Counted from the first letter of the stretch, positions 51,261 through 61,078 are shown. The stretch is 64,000 bases of DNA from Streptomyces globisporus (GCA_014649555.1 BMTG01000008.1:124001-188000); one strand, 5' to 3'. Numbers and translations: made by a program. The notes: generated by a model not told the origin, from the sequence alone.

Positions 51261-52057
51261 CGCCGGGTTCGTCCTCGTTCATGGACTTCCTGTCCGACCA
51301 GTCGCCCGAGATGCTCCCGGGCAACCGCAGCCTGCCGCCGCTCCAGGGGGCGATCGAGGCGCCGCACGGGACGACCATCGTCGCCGCGTCCTTCCCCGGT
51401 GGCGTGGTCCTGGCCGGCGACCGGCGCGCCACCATGGGCAACATGATCGCGCAGCGCGACATCGAGAAGGTCTTCCCGGCCGACGAGTACTCCGCGGTGG
51501 GCATCGCGGGCACCGCGGGACTGGCCGTGGAGATGGTCAAGCTGTTCCAGCTGGAGCTGGAGCACTTCGAGAAGGTCGAGGGCGCCCAGCTCTCCCTGGA
51601 GGGCAAGGCCAACCGGCTCTCCACCATGATCCGCTCCAACCTCGCCATGGCCATGCAGGGCCTCGCCGTGGTCCCCCTCTTCGCGGGCTACGACGTCGAC
51701 CGCGACAAGGGCCGCATCTTCTCCTACGACGTCACCGGCGGCCGCTCCGAGGAGACCGGCTACGCCGCCACCGGCTCGGGGTCGATCTTCGCCCGCGGCT
51801 CGATGAAGAAGCTCTACCGCGAGGACCTGACGCAGGAGCAGGCCCTCACCCTGGTCGTACAGGCGCTGTACGACGCCGCGGACGACGACTCGGCGACCGG
51901 CGGCCCGGACGTGGCCCGCCGTATCTATCCGATCGTCACCGTCATCACCGACGAAGGCTTCCGGAGGCTGACCGACCAGGAGTCCTCCGAGATCGCGCGC
52001 TCCATCCTGGAACGCCGACTGGAGCAGCCCGACGGCCCGCGCGCCGCGCTGCTCTGA
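51212..52057 (+). CDS. prcB: 20S proteasome beta subunit
   Basis: The 281-residue precursor of the catalytic subunit starts at GTG 51212 after GGAGGGAAA. The first 53 residues are the propeptide; self-cleavage between G53 and T54 ([15 protein letters not shown]) frees the catalytic threonine. Further conserved features are [22 protein letters not shown] (catalytic-site serines) and [14 protein letters not shown]. The start overlaps the endonuclease remnant. TAGGGT at 51106-51111 could be its own promoter. It is co-transcribed with prcA, which starts 59 bp downstream. Confidence 0.95.
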   Translation: MEANTRSTGRLPAAFLTPGSSSFMDFLSDQSPEMLPGNRSLPPLQGAIEAPHGTTIVAASFPGGVVLAGDRRATMGNMIAQRDIEKVFPADEYSAVGIAGTAGLAVEMVKLFQLELEHFEKVEGAQLSLEGKANRLSTMIRSNLAMAMQGLAVVPLFAGYDVDRDKGRIFSYDVTGGRSEETGYAATGSGSIFARGSMKKLYREDLTQEQALTLVVQALYDAADDDSATGGPDVARRIYPIVTVITDEGFRRLTDQESSEIARSILERRLEQPDGPRAALL

Positions 52058-52116
52058 TCCGGACTCCGAGCCTTTTTCCGATGCACTCGTCACTGACAGG
52101 AAGGGACGGATAGCCG

Positions 52117-52935
52117 GTGTCGACGCCGTTCTATGTCTCACCCCAGCAGGCCATGGCCGACCGGGCGGAATACGCCCGCAAGGGCATCGCCCGTGGTCGC
52201 AGCCTCGTTGTGCTGCAGTACGCCGACGGCATTGTGTTCGTCGGCGAGAACCCGTCCCGCGCGCTCCACAAGTTCAGCGAGATCTACGACCGGATCGGCT
52301 TCGCCGCCGCCGGCAAGTACAACGAGTACGAGAACCTCCGCATCGGCGGCGTGCGCTACGCCGATCTGCGCGGATACACCTACGACCGGGACGATGTGAC
52401 GGCCCGTGGGCTGGCCAACGTCTACGCCCAGACGCTCGGCACCATCTTCTCCAGCGCGGCCGAGAAGCCGTACGAGGTGGAGCTGGTGGTCGCCGAGGTC
52501 GGCAGCGAGCCCGAGGGTGACCAGATCTACCGGCTGCCGCACGACGGTTCGATCGTGGACGAGCACGGCTCGGTCGCGGTCGGCGGCAACTCCGAACAGA
52601 TCAGCGGTTTCCTCGACCAGCGGCACCGCGACGGCATGACGCTGGCCGAGGCGCTCAAACTGGCCGTCCAGGCCCTCTCGCGGGAGCCGGGCGGCGGCGA
52701 GCGGGAGATCCCCGCGGAGCGCCTGGAGGTCGCGGTCCTGGACCGCACCCGCCCCCAGCAGCGCAAGTTCAAGCGGATCGTCGGCCGTCAGCTGGCCCGG
52801 CTGCTGGAGACGGAAGCCGCGGCCAGCACGCCCACGGACGCCCCGTCCGACGCCGAGGACGGCGACTCCACCGCTACGGACACCGGCAGTGCGTCCGGCT
52901 CAGGGTCCGGCTCCACGGAGGAGACCGGCAAGTAG
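52117..52935 (+). CDS. prcA: 20S proteasome alpha subunit
   Basis: A 272-residue structural subunit that forms the outer rings of the 20S core and the docking surface for Arc. It starts at GTG 52117 after AGGAAGGGACGG. The N-terminus [20 protein letters not shown] forms the gate and helix H0; [21 protein letters not shown] is conserved. The catalytic threonine is absent, as it should be. The C-terminal 45 residues are Ser/Thr/Gly/Asp-rich and disordered, as in other Streptomyces PrcA. Confidence 0.95.
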   Translation: MSTPFYVSPQQAMADRAEYARKGIARGRSLVVLQYADGIVFVGENPSRALHKFSEIYDRIGFAAAGKYNEYENLRIGGVRYADLRGYTYDRDDVTARGLANVYAQTLGTIFSSAAEKPYEVELVVAEVGSEPEGDQIYRLPHDGSIVDEHGSVAVGGNSEQISGFLDQRHRDGMTLAEALKLAVQALSREPGGGEREIPAERLEVAVLDRTRPQQRKFKRIVGRQLARLLETEAAASTPTDAPSDAEDGDSTATDTGSASGSGSGSTEETGK

Positions 52936-52951
52936 CCGAGCGACGCTCGAC

Positions 52952-52979
52952 GTGCCCCCGGGCCCCGGCCCGGGGGCAC
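52952..52979. terminator. Bidirectional terminator after prcA
   Basis: A 12-13-bp stem GTGCCCCCGGGCC/GGCCCGGGGGCAC with a minimal loop, ending 2 bases before the stop of the convergent regulator gene. Confidence 0.78.
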
Positions 52980-52981
52980 CG

Positions 52982-54016
52982 TCATGCCCGGGCGGTGGGC
53001 GAGGGCGCCGTGGAGCCGCGTACGACGAGCTCGACCGGCAGACCGCCCTGCTCGGCGGGACGGCCGTCCAGCACGGCGAGGAGCGCCTCCATGCCCCGCT
53101 CCCCGACCTGCTCCGCCGGCAGCCGCACGGTGGTCAGCTCCGGCTCCAGCGCGGTGGCCAGCGCCAGGTCGTCGAACCCGGTCACCGACAGCTCGTCCGG
53201 CACCCGCAGCCCGAGCCTGCGCGCCGCCTTGCAGGCCCCGGCGGCCAGGATGTCGTCGTCGCAGACGATCGCGGTGGGCCGCTCCCCGGCGACCGCCAGA
53301 GCCTGCTCGGCCGCCTCGCGCCCCGCCCCCACGTCCAGCGGGGCCCGTACCGTACGCACCGTCGCGTCACCCGCCGCGCCCAGCGCGTCGTGCAGTGCCT
53401 CGGCGCGCACCGCGAACGTCCAGGTGTCCACGGCGGACGCCAGATGCAGGAAGCGACGGTGGCCGAGTCCCAGCAGATGGTCCGTCACCTGCCGCATCCC
53501 GTCCGCGATGTCGAGGTTCACATGGGCGGCGGGCCCGGTGCCCGAGGGGTCGCTGTCCAGCATCACCAGCGGCAGATCCGCCCCGTGCAGCGCGTCCAGC
53601 GCGTCGGCGGCCATCGAGGACGCGATGACCCCGTCGAGCGCGGCGCGGGCCGAGGCGAAGGGGTCCCGGGCCGGGCCCGTGCCGTCCGGCGAGGGATAGA
53701 GCACCACGCCGAAGTCGTGCTCGGCGGCGAGCGCCGCGGCCCCCGCGTACACCCGGGCGAAGAACTCGTTGGTGAGCGCCGGGACCACCAGCAGCGCCGT
53801 CCTGGTGCGGCCGAGCCGCAGACTGCGGGCCGCCAGATTGGGCCGGTAGCCGAGCTCCACCGCGGCCTCCCTCACCCGCTGGGCCGTGACCTCCGACACC
53901 CGGCCCGGCCACTTCCCGCCGAGCACCAGGGAGACCGTCGCCTGGGAGACGCCCGCCGCACGGGCCACGTCACGACTGGTGGGCCGGGCGGGGACGGGCT
54001 GCTGCGCGCTGGTCAC
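52982..54016 (-). CDS. LacI-family transcriptional regulator
   Basis: A 344-residue protein starting at GTG 54016. The helix-turn-helix is at about 12-60 (SRDVARAAGVSQATVSLVLG, with hinge LGYRPNLAARSLRLGRT). The periplasmic-binding-protein-like effector domain follows (ALLVVPALTNEFFARVY; PTAIVCDDDILAAGA; VTGFDDLALATALEPELTTV). It is divergent from the MFS transporter gene, the usual arrangement for a repressor of a transporter, with an inverted repeat in the gap. The inducer is unknown but likely a sugar or related small molecule. Confidence 0.92.
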   Translation of the reverse strand: MTSAQQPVPARPTSRDVARAAGVSQATVSLVLGGKWPGRVSEVTAQRVREAAVELGYRPNLAARSLRLGRTRTALLVVPALTNEFFARVYAGAAALAAEHDFGVVLYPSPDGTGPARDPFASARAALDGVIASSMAADALDALHGADLPLVMLDSDPSGTGPAAHVNLDIADGMRQVTDHLLGLGHRRFLHLASAVDTWTFAVRAEALHDALGAAGDATVRTVRAPLDVGAGREAAEQALAVAGERPTAIVCDDDILAAGACKAARRLGLRVPDELSVTGFDDLALATALEPELTTVRLPAEQVGERGMEALLAVLDGRPAEQGGLPVELVVRGSTAPSPTARA

Positions 54017-54079
54017 TCGTGCCTCCGTGCGGGACGTCTCCGTAACGCCGCGGGGTGGACCCGCGAACTGCGCACATGG

Positions 54080-54106
54080 TACGTATGAACCTCGACGTTA
54101 TACGTA
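54080..54106. promoter_or_regulatory. Candidate LacI-family operator between regulator and MFS gene
   Basis: TACGTAT (54080-54086) and ATACGTA (54100-54106) form an inverted repeat with 13 bp between arms. The right arm is part of the near-palindrome GTTATACGTAAC. It lies in the 135-bp divergent promoter region and is AT-rich compared with the surroundings. Binding by the adjacent regulator is inference. Confidence 0.5.
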
Positions 54107-54151
54107 ACACTTCGGCAGGCGCACGGCCGGCCGGGGCGGAGAGGGGCGGTA

Positions 54152-55411
54152 ATGGCCGCGGGATATCTGGACATCCTCCGGGCGCGGCATGCCGCCCGGC
54201 TGCTGACGGGCACCCTGGTGGGGCGGCTGCCCAACGGCACCGCGCACATCGCGATCGTGCTGTTCACCCGGGCGGAGGGCGGCAGCTACACCCTGGCCGG
54301 CGCGCTCGCCGCCGCGTACGGCCTGGCCACCGCCGTCGGGCAGCCGCTGCTCGGCCGCGCCGTGGACCTGTACGGGCAGCCGCGCGTCCAGCTCCCGGCC
54401 GCGGTGCTCTCCGCGCTCGGGATGGCCCTGCTGGCCCTCACCGGCCTCGGCTCGCTCCCGCTGGCCTACCTCGCCGTCATCGTCGCCGGAGTCGCCACCC
54501 CGCCCCTGGAGGGCGGCCTGCGGGCCCTGTGGCCCAGCGTCCTCAAGGGCGAGGGGCAGGTGCACCGTGCCTACGCCATGGACGCCGTGGCGCAGGAGAT
54601 CATGTTCACCGTCGGGCCGCTCATGGTGACGCTGCTCGTCTCGCTCTGGTCCCCGGCCGCCGCGCTGCTCGTCATCAACGCCATCGGCGTCCTCGGCGCC
54701 CTCTCGGTCGTCCTGTCCGAGCCCTCGCGCACCTGGCGCTCCGCACCCCGCGAGGCCCACTGGCTCGGCGCCCTGCGCTCACCCGGACTCCTCGCGCTCC
54801 TCGGCGCGTTCTTCTTCGTCGGCCTCGCCCTCGGCTCCATCACCGTGGCCGGGGTGGCGTACGCCGACGACCACGGGCGGGAAGCGGTGTACGGCTGGCT
54901 GATGGCCGCGCTCGGTCTCGGCGCGCTGATCGGCGGTCTGGCCTACGGGGCGCGGCAGTGGGCCGGCGCCCCCGAGAAGCGGCTGCGGGTCATCGTCGGA
55001 CTGCTGGCGCTGGGCTATCTGCCACTGACGCTCACCCCCTCGGTGCCGCTCATGACCGCCTTCGCCGCCCTCGCCGGGGTCTTCCTCGCCCCGGCCATCG
55101 CCTGCTCCTTCATCGTGGTCGACCGGCACGCCCCGCGCGGCACGGTGACCGAGGCGTTCTCCTGGCTCGTCACCACGTTCGGCGTAGGCGCCGCGGCCGG
55201 CACGGCTGTCGCCGGACCGGCCGTCGAACTCGGCTCGACCGCCTGGAGCTTCGCCGTCGCGGGGGCCGGGGGAGTGGCCGCCCTGGTGGTCCTGCTGGCC
55301 ACCGGCAAGGTCCTCGCAGCTCCCGTCCGTACCGCCGCCGTCGTGACGGGATCGGAAAATGATCGAAACGGTGCCGTCGAACCCGGTTTCAGCTCGGGCC
55401 ATAAGGCGTAA
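54152..55411 (+). CDS. MFS transporter
   Basis: A 419-residue membrane protein with 12 predicted segments. The loop between segments 2 and 3 has GRAVDLYGQPRVQ, a form of the major-facilitator signature. TPPLEGGLRALWPSVL and RAYAMDAVAQEIMFTVGPLMV are typical of a Streptomyces MFS group of unknown substrate. It is likely regulated by the divergent LacI-type protein. The stop is only 9 bp before pafA, although pafA also has its own -10-like box, TAATGT. Confidence 0.87.
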   Translation: MAAGYLDILRARHAARLLTGTLVGRLPNGTAHIAIVLFTRAEGGSYTLAGALAAAYGLATAVGQPLLGRAVDLYGQPRVQLPAAVLSALGMALLALTGLGSLPLAYLAVIVAGVATPPLEGGLRALWPSVLKGEGQVHRAYAMDAVAQEIMFTVGPLMVTLLVSLWSPAAALLVINAIGVLGALSVVLSEPSRTWRSAPREAHWLGALRSPGLLALLGAFFFVGLALGSITVAGVAYADDHGREAVYGWLMAALGLGALIGGLAYGARQWAGAPEKRLRVIVGLLALGYLPLTLTPSVPLMTAFAALAGVFLAPAIACSFIVVDRHAPRGTVTEAFSWLVTTFGVGAAAGTAVAGPAVELGSTAWSFAVAGAGGVAALVVLLATGKVLAAPVRTAAVVTGSENDRNGAVEPGFSSGHKA

Positions 55412-55420
55412 TGTTCAGTC

Positions 55421-56782
55421 ATGGACCGCCGCATTTTCGGGCTGGAGAACGAGTACGGCGTCACGTGCACGTTCAGGGGACAGCGCCGACTGTCACCTGA
55501 CGAAGTGGCGCGCTACCTCTTCCGCCGTGTTGTGTCATGGGGCCGCAGCAGCAACGTCTTTCTGCGGAACGGCGCCCGCCTCTACCTCGACGTGGGATCG
55601 CATCCGGAATACGCAACCCCGGAATGCGACAACGTGACCGAACTGGTCACCCACGACAAGGCCGGCGAGCGCATTCTCGAAGGCCTGCTCGTCGACGCCG
55701 AACGCCGCCTGCACGAGGAGGGAATCGCGGGCGACGTCTATCTCTTCAAGAACAACACCGACTCGGCGGGAAACTCCTACGGCTGCCACGAGAACTACCT
55801 CGTGGCCCGGCACGGAGAATTCTCCCGGCTCGCGGACATCCTCATTCCGTTCCTCGTCACCAGGCAGCTGATCTGCGGCGCGGGCAAGGTGCTCCAGACC
55901 CCGCGTGGCGCGGTCTACTGCGTCAGCCAGCGTGCCGAGCACATCTGGGAGGGCGTCAGCTCCGCGACGACCCGCTCCCGGCCGATCATCAACACCCGTG
56001 ACGAACCGCACGCCGACGCCGAGCGGTACCGCCGCCTCCACGTCATCGTCGGTGACTCGAACATGTCCGAGACGACCATGCTGCTCAAGGTCGGCGCCAC
56101 CGACCTGGTGCTCCGCATGATCGAGGCGGGCACGGTGATGCGCGACCTGACCCTGGAGAACCCGATCCGGGCGATCCGCGAGGTCAGCCACGACCTCACC
56201 GGACAGCGCAAGGTGCGTCTCGCCAGCGGCCGGGAGGCCTCGGCCATCGAGGTCCAGCGGGAGTACTACGAGAAGGCCGTGGACTTCGTCGAGCGCCGGG
56301 GTATCCGCACCGGCACCGTCGACCAGGTCCTGGAGCTGTGGGGCCGCGCCCTGGACGCGATCGAGGCCCAGGACCTCGACCGGATCGACACCGAGATCGA
56401 CTGGGTCATGAAGTACAAGCTCATCGAGCGGTACCGGGCCAAGCACAACATGACCATGTCGAACCCGCGGGTCGCCCAGATAGACCTCGCCTACCACGAC
56501 ATCCACCGCCGCCGCGGTCTCTTCTACCTCCTGGAGAAGAAGGGACAGACGGCCCGCATCTGCAACGACCTGAAGATCTTCGAGGGCAAGACGGTGCCCC
56601 CGCAGACCACCCGGGCGCGGCTGCGCGGCGACTTCATCCGCAGGGCCCAGGAGCAGCGGAGGGACTTCACCGTCGACTGGGTCCACCTCAAGCTCAACGA
56701 CCAGGCGCAGCGCACGGTGCTGTGCAAGGACCCGTTCCGGTCCGTGGACGAACGGGTGGAGAAGCTCATCGCCGGCATGTGA
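55421..56782 (+). CDS. pafA: Pup--protein ligase
   Basis: A 453-residue glutamine-synthetase-fold ligase that joins the C-terminal glutamate of Pup to lysines with ATP. E9 (GLENEYG) is a metal ligand and D57 ([17 protein letters not shown]) is the catalytic base. It lacks the Dop loop. [21 protein letters not shown] and [21 protein letters not shown] match Dop. The C-terminal small domain ([22 protein letters not shown]) is present. TAATGT at 55409-55414 is 12 bases before the ATG, so the transcript may be leaderless. Confidence 0.96.
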   Translation: MDRRIFGLENEYGVTCTFRGQRRLSPDEVARYLFRRVVSWGRSSNVFLRNGARLYLDVGSHPEYATPECDNVTELVTHDKAGERILEGLLVDAERRLHEEGIAGDVYLFKNNTDSAGNSYGCHENYLVARHGEFSRLADILIPFLVTRQLICGAGKVLQTPRGAVYCVSQRAEHIWEGVSSATTRSRPIINTRDEPHADAERYRRLHVIVGDSNMSETTMLLKVGATDLVLRMIEAGTVMRDLTLENPIRAIREVSHDLTGQRKVRLASGREASAIEVQREYYEKAVDFVERRGIRTGTVDQVLELWGRALDAIEAQDLDRIDTEIDWVMKYKLIERYRAKHNMTMSNPRVAQIDLAYHDIHRRRGLFYLLEKKGQTARICNDLKIFEGKTVPPQTTRARLRGDFIRRAQEQRRDFTVDWVHLKLNDQAQRTVLCKDPFRSVDERVEKLIAGM

Positions 56783-56848
56783 CCGGCCCGCCCGCGCGGA
56801 ACCCACGGGACTCGCGGAACCGCGGGACTCGCAGGAAAAGGGACACAT

Positions 56849-56879
56849 TGTACGCCGGGGCCGGTCGCCCCGGCGTACA
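56849..56879 (+). terminator. Terminator after pafA
   Basis: A perfect 13-bp stem TGTACGCCGGGGC/GCCCCGGCGTACA with loop CGGTC. Confidence 0.82.
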
Positions 56880-56961
56880 GCCGTGTCGGTACTCGTGATG
56901 CAGCTGGGGCGAAGTCGTAGAGTGGCGGGAGTGCCCGGAGCCCCCTACGCGAGTTGGACTG

Positions 56962-57942
56962 ATGATCCCCACGAAAACTGCCCGGCGTGTCGCCGCCGTC
57001 CTGGCCGTGCCCGCTCTGCTGATCACCGCCGCCTGCGGTTCCGATTCCAAGGACGACGCCGCCCCGAAGAACTCGGATCCCGTCGCCAAGGTCTCCGGGA
57101 AGTTCGGCGCCGAGCCCAAGATCGAGATCGCCAAGGACGCCAAGGTCTCCGACAAGGTCGTCGCGAGCGACGTCTCGACCGGTGACGGCGCCGAGGTCAA
57201 GAAGGGCGACATCGTCCGTCTGGACTTCGCCGGAAACATCGAGGCCCTCGGCTCCACCTGGGCCCAGCGGCAGGGCGCCGACCCGAAGGCCCCCCGCGCC
57301 CAGGTCGTGCAGGAGGTCGGCACGCAGGGGCAGATGCTCCCGACCAAGGTCGCGGACGCGCTGACCGGCCACAAGGTCGGCAGCCGGGTCCAGGTCGAAG
57401 GCACCGCCGAGGCGATCGTCGGCGAGCAGCTGAACCCGCAGTCCGGGATCAAGCCCACCGATCCGCTGGTCTGGGTCGTCGACATCGTCAACGCCAAGAA
57501 GGTCGACAAGAAGGGCGAGGTCAAGGGCGCCCAGGCCGCCAGTGAGGCCGGGATGCCCGAGGTGAAGGCCGCGTCGCAGAAGGCCGCGACCATCACCATC
57601 CCCAAGGGCGAGAAGGCCCCGAAGGACCTCAAGGAGCAGGTGCTCGTCAAGGGCGACGGCGCCGCCGTCAAGGCCGGCGAGGGCCTCGTCGTCCAGTACA
57701 CCGGGGTGAAGTGGGAGGACGGCAAGAAGTTCGACTCCTCCTGGGACCACGGTGGCGCGAGCGCCTTCCCGATCGGCGTCGGCGGCGTCATCCAGGGCTG
57801 GGACAAGGGGCTGGTCGGCAAGAAGGTCGGCGACCGCGTCCTGCTGACGATCCCGCCGAACCAGGCCTACGGAGCCGACCCCTCCAACCAGCTCGCCAAG
57901 AACAACCTGGTCTTCGTCGTCGACATCCTCGGCACGGTCTGA
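56962..57942 (+). CDS. FKBP-type peptidyl-prolyl isomerase lipoprotein with two FKBP domains
   Basis: A 326-residue lipoprotein with signal peptide and lipobox ITAAC (C25). The first FKBP-like domain (about 65-180) is divergent: it keeps GDIVRLDFAG and HKVGSRVQV, but lacks most active-site aromatics. The second (about 230-326) is canonical: VQYTGVKWEDGKKFDSSWDH, IGVGGVIQGWDKGLVGKKVG and LTIPPNQAYGAD. It probably folds proteins outside the membrane. The gene is adjacent to a cytosolic FKBP. TAGAGT near 56917 is promoter-like. Confidence 0.92.
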   Translation: MIPTKTARRVAAVLAVPALLITAACGSDSKDDAAPKNSDPVAKVSGKFGAEPKIEIAKDAKVSDKVVASDVSTGDGAEVKKGDIVRLDFAGNIEALGSTWAQRQGADPKAPRAQVVQEVGTQGQMLPTKVADALTGHKVGSRVQVEGTAEAIVGEQLNPQSGIKPTDPLVWVVDIVNAKKVDKKGEVKGAQAASEAGMPEVKAASQKAATITIPKGEKAPKDLKEQVLVKGDGAAVKAGEGLVVQYTGVKWEDGKKFDSSWDHGGASAFPIGVGGVIQGWDKGLVGKKVGDRVLLTIPPNQAYGADPSNQLAKNNLVFVVDILGTV

Positions 57943-58027
57943 GACACCTCTCGGTACGGTCCGGGCGACGGGGCGAGCCGTGCAAGACTTGTGGGGTTTT
58001 CCCCAAGATTCTTTTAGGAGCAGTTCA

Positions 58028-58399
58028 GTGAGCATCGAGAAGCCCGAGGTCGACTTCCCGGGCGGCGAGCCGCCGGCCGATCTGGAGATCAAGGACATCT
58101 GGGAGGGCGACGGCCCGGTGGCCCAGGCGGGCCAGACCGTCTCCGTCCACTACGTGGGCGTCTCCTTCTCCACCGGCGAGGAGTTCGACGCCTCCTGGAA
58201 CCGTGGCACCCCGCTGCAGTTCCAGCTCGGTGCCGGCCAGGTCATCTCCGGCTGGGACAAGGGCGTGCAGGGCATGAAGGTCGGCGGGCGTCGCCAGCTG
58301 ACCATCCCCGCCCACCTCGCCTACGGCGACCGCGGCGCCGGCGGCAAGATCGCCCCCGGTGAGACGCTGATCTTCGTCTGCGACCTGGTCTCGGTCTGA
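58028..58399 (+). CDS. Small FKBP-type peptidyl-prolyl cis-trans isomerase
   Basis: A 123-residue single-domain cytosolic FKBP starting at GTG 58028, with AGGAG at 58016-58020. Active-site residues lie in VHYVGVSFSTGEEFDASWNR, QVISGWDKGVQGMKVGGRR and IPAHLAYGDRG. It speeds proline isomerisation during folding. In S. coelicolor the equivalent gene also lies next to pafA. A 14-bp hairpin follows. Confidence 0.94.
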   Translation: MSIEKPEVDFPGGEPPADLEIKDIWEGDGPVAQAGQTVSVHYVGVSFSTGEEFDASWNRGTPLQFQLGAGQVISGWDKGVQGMKVGGRRQLTIPAHLAYGDRGAGGKIAPGETLIFVCDLVSV

Positions 58400-58421
58400 G
58401 CCGTTCCGGACTCGCGTGAAT

Positions 58422-58451
58422 GAGGGCCCCCGCCGCACGGCGGGGGCCCTC
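58422..58451 (+). terminator. Terminator after the FKBP gene
   Basis: A perfect 14-bp stem GAGGGCCCCCGCCG/CGGCGGGGGCCCTC with a minimal 2-base loop (a 4-base loop if the last pair opens). Confidence 0.8.
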
Positions 58452-58560
58452 GTGCTGTCCGGCGAGCCCCCACCGCGCTCCGGACGACGGCCCGGCTTTG
58501 GATCCCCACACCCCGGGGCGGTACGGTCGACCGTCGTAGAGCACCGGAGAAAGGGCGTCG

Positions 58561-59514
58561 ATGGCGATTGCCAAGGCCGAGCGGTTGATGAACCTCGCGC
58601 TGTGCCTGCTGGGGACCCGGCGCCCCCTCAGCAAGCGCGAACTCCGCGGATCCATCGAGGCCTACCTCGAAGCGGGGTCCGACGACTCCTTCAACCGGAT
58701 GTTCGAGCGCGACAAGGACGATCTGCGCGAGCTCGGACTCGTCATCGAGACCGTCGAGAACCTCGACGGCGACACCGGCTACCTCGCCCGCCGCGACAGC
58801 AACCGGCTGCCCCCCATCACCCTGGACGCCGAGGAGGCCGCCGCCCTCGGCCTCGCCGCCAAGGTCTGGCAGCAGGCCCGCCTCGCCGGGGCCGCCAGCG
58901 GTGCCCTGCAGAAGCTGCGCGCCGCGGGAATGCCCGAGGCCGAGGACGCCTACGAGGTCCACAGTGCCCTCGAACCCCGCATCCCCGTCCACGAGGCCGC
59001 CTTCGAGCCCCTGATGCTCGCCTGCCGCGACCGCCGCCCCGTCACCTTCGACTACCGCAAGGCCAACTCCGCCCGCGCCGAGCAGCGCCAGGTCGAACCC
59101 TGGACCCTCGAATGCTGGCGCGGCCACTGGTATCTGGCGGGCTGGGACCGCGAGCGGGGCGCCGAACGCGTCTTCCGGCTCTCCCGCATCACCGGCAAGG
59201 TCCGCTCCCGCGCCGGAGCCTTCAGCGCCGAGGTGCCCGACGTGGTCACCGTCCGCGAGACCGTCGAGAGCTGGGCCGGCGAGACCGCGACCCGTACCGC
59301 CCGGATCAGGCTCCGCGCCGGAGCCGGCTACCCGCTGCGCTCCCGCGCCACCGCCGTACGGGACCGGGGCGACGGCTGGGACGAGCTGGAGATCCCGTAC
59401 GGACACGGCCTCGACGCCTGGCTCGTCGAGTTCGGCCCGGACGTCGTCGTGGAGGAGCCCGCCGATCTGCGGGCCGATGTGGTGGACCGGCTCCGAGCCG
59501 TGGCCAAGGACTAG
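58561..59514 (+). CDS. pafB: WYL-domain regulator PafB
   Basis: A 317-residue protein with an N-terminal winged helix (about 1-75; ERLMNLALCLLGTRRPLSKRELR) and a WYL domain (about 140-215; RRPVTFDYRKANSARAEQRQVEPW, then GHWYLAGWDRERGAERVFRLSRI). A WCX-type C-terminal extension is present. PafB and PafC form an activator (heterodimer) that turns on most DNA-damage genes in mycobacteria through RecA-NDp promoters. They were named for their position in the pafABC locus and are not themselves needed for pupylation. The pair is coupled: 13 bp to pafC. Confidence 0.93.
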   Translation: MAIAKAERLMNLALCLLGTRRPLSKRELRGSIEAYLEAGSDDSFNRMFERDKDDLRELGLVIETVENLDGDTGYLARRDSNRLPPITLDAEEAAALGLAAKVWQQARLAGAASGALQKLRAAGMPEAEDAYEVHSALEPRIPVHEAAFEPLMLACRDRRPVTFDYRKANSARAEQRQVEPWTLECWRGHWYLAGWDRERGAERVFRLSRITGKVRSRAGAFSAEVPDVVTVRETVESWAGETATRTARIRLRAGAGYPLRSRATAVRDRGDGWDELEIPYGHGLDAWLVEFGPDVVVEEPADLRADVVDRLRAVAKD

Positions 59515-59527
59515 GGGAGCCGACACG

Positions 59528-60484
59528 ATGGCCACGAACGCGATCGACCAGACCCGCCGGATGCTGTCCCTGGTGACGTATCTGCGCGAGCGCCCCGGCG
59601 CCCACGTCCAGGACGTGGCGCGGGCCTTCGGGATCACCGAGGACGAGCTGATCTCCGACCTCGACGTCCTGCCCATGTGCGGCACCAGCTTCCGCGGCGG
59701 CGACCTCCTCGACATCGACACCGACGGCGACCGCATCTGGTGGCACAACCCGGACGACGTCGCCGAGCCGCTCCGGCTCGCCGCCGACGAGGCCACCGCG
59801 CTGCTCGTCGCCGCCCGTGCCGTCGCCACCCTGCCCGGCCTGCGCGAGAGCGACCGGGACGCCCTCGTCCGCGCCACCGCCAAGCTGGAGACGGCCGCAG
59901 GCGAGTCCGGCGCGGCCAGCTCCCGGCTCTCGGTGACCTTCGAGGCGGAGGGCGGCGTCTTCGCCGACGTCGACCGGGCCATCTCCGAGCGCCGCCGGCT
60001 CTGGCTGCGCTACTACTCGCCCGCCCGCGACGAACTCACCGAGCGCGAGGTCGACCCGATCCGGCTCTTCGCCGTCGGCCACACCTACATGGAGGGCTGG
60101 TGCCGGCTCTCCGAGGCCCGCCGGACCTTCCGGCTCGACCGGGTCGCCGAGATCCGCCTCCTCGACGCCCCCGCCGCCCCGCCCGAGCTGGAACTGCGCG
60201 ACCTGTCCGCCGGTCTGGTCCAGCCCGCCGCCGAGGACCCGGAAGTCGTGATCGAGGTCGGCACCGGCGGCCGCTGGGTCGCCGAGTACTACCCGCACGA
60301 CTGTGCCGAGGAACTGCCCGACGGCGGCCTGCGCATCACCCTGCGTACCCCCGACCCGGCCTCGCTGCGCCGGCTCGCCCTGCGGCTCGGCGGAGACGGC
60401 CGCATCGTCGCCCCGCCGGAGCTCGCGGACAGCGCCCGCGAGGCCGCCCGCGACGCGCTCGCCGCCTACGAGGACGCGGTCTGA
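59528..60484 (+). CDS. pafC: WYL-domain regulator PafC
   Basis: A 318-residue paralog of PafB. ATG 59528 follows GGGGAG. A helix-turn-helix (about 1-65; RMLSLVTYLRERPGAHVQDVARAFGI) and a WYL domain (about 155-220; RRLWLRYYSPARDELTEREVDP, GWCRLSEARRTFRLDRVAEI) are followed by a WCX-like end. Together with PafB it is expected to bind at TGTCRG-N-TANNNT promoters. Three such sites occur in this window (43397, 50668, 63569). Confidence 0.93.
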   Translation: MATNAIDQTRRMLSLVTYLRERPGAHVQDVARAFGITEDELISDLDVLPMCGTSFRGGDLLDIDTDGDRIWWHNPDDVAEPLRLAADEATALLVAARAVATLPGLRESDRDALVRATAKLETAAGESGAASSRLSVTFEAEGGVFADVDRAISERRRLWLRYYSPARDELTEREVDPIRLFAVGHTYMEGWCRLSEARRTFRLDRVAEIRLLDAPAAPPELELRDLSAGLVQPAAEDPEVVIEVGTGGRWVAEYYPHDCAEELPDGGLRITLRTPDPASLRRLALRLGGDGRIVAPPELADSAREAARDALAAYEDAV

Positions 60485-60507
60485 GGGCCCGGGGGAGGGA
60501 GACGACG

Positions 60508-60846
60508 ATGAACCGGACGCCTCTGTTCCCGGCCGCCGCCGGAGTCCGCCCGGAAGCTCCGCCCGGCACCGGGATACGCGCGACGCCCCGGTGCGGCACC
60601 GGTCCCGTCCCCGTGCCGGTCCCCGCCGCCGTACGCTTCCGGGCCGCCTGCCCCGACTGCCGGGGGCGCTTCGAACTGGCCGCCGCCGCACTGCGCCTGG
60701 CGATCGGCGCCACCCGCCGCACCACCTTCTACACCTTCACCTGCCCCGAGTGCGGCGCCTCGGTCCGCAAGCCGGCCGGGGAGCGCATCATCGAACTGCT
60801 CACCGGCGGCGGCGTACGGACCCTGCGCCTGCACACCGCCCTGTAG
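60508..60846 (+). CDS. Small zinc-ribbon-like hypothetical protein
   Basis: A 112-residue protein with two CxxC knuckles: CPDC near residue 48 and CPEC near residue 79. The N-terminal 40 residues are Pro/Gly-rich. ATG 60508 follows GGGGGAGGGAGA, a strong ribosome site, and starts 24 bp after pafC, so it is probably in the same transcript. The knuckles likely bind one zinc. Function is unknown. Confidence 0.72.
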   Translation: MNRTPLFPAAAGVRPEAPPGTGIRATPRCGTGPVPVPVPAAVRFRAACPDCRGRFELAAAALRLAIGATRRTTFYTFTCPECGASVRKPAGERIIELLTGGGVRTLRLHTAL

Positions 60847-60880
60847 CGCCGCGCAGCCGTACAGGAGAGAGGCACCCCGT

Positions 60881-61078
60881 ATGTTCTGGCCCATGCTCGC
60901 CATCGCCCTCGGATTCCTGGGCATCGCCGTGCTCGGCGTGCTCGGTATCAAGGTCTTCGTCGAGGCCCAGCGCCTCGGCCGGCAGGTCACCGACACCACC
61001 GAGCGCATCAACCGGGCCTCGGAGGACCTGGAGCGGGCCGCCACCCGGCTCGCGGCCACCGGTGACGGCCTGCGCTAG
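60881..61078 (+). CDS. Small membrane-anchored hypothetical protein
   Basis: A 65-residue protein with one N-terminal membrane segment (MFWPMLAIALGFLGIAVLGV) and a coiled-coil-like tail (EAQRLGRQVTDTTERINRAS). AGGAGAGAGG precedes the ATG. The arrangement resembles small proteins found next to tatA in Streptomyces; the role is unknown. Confidence 0.75.
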   Translation: MFWPMLAIALGFLGIAVLGVLGIKVFVEAQRLGRQVTDTTERINRASEDLERAATRLAATGDGLR

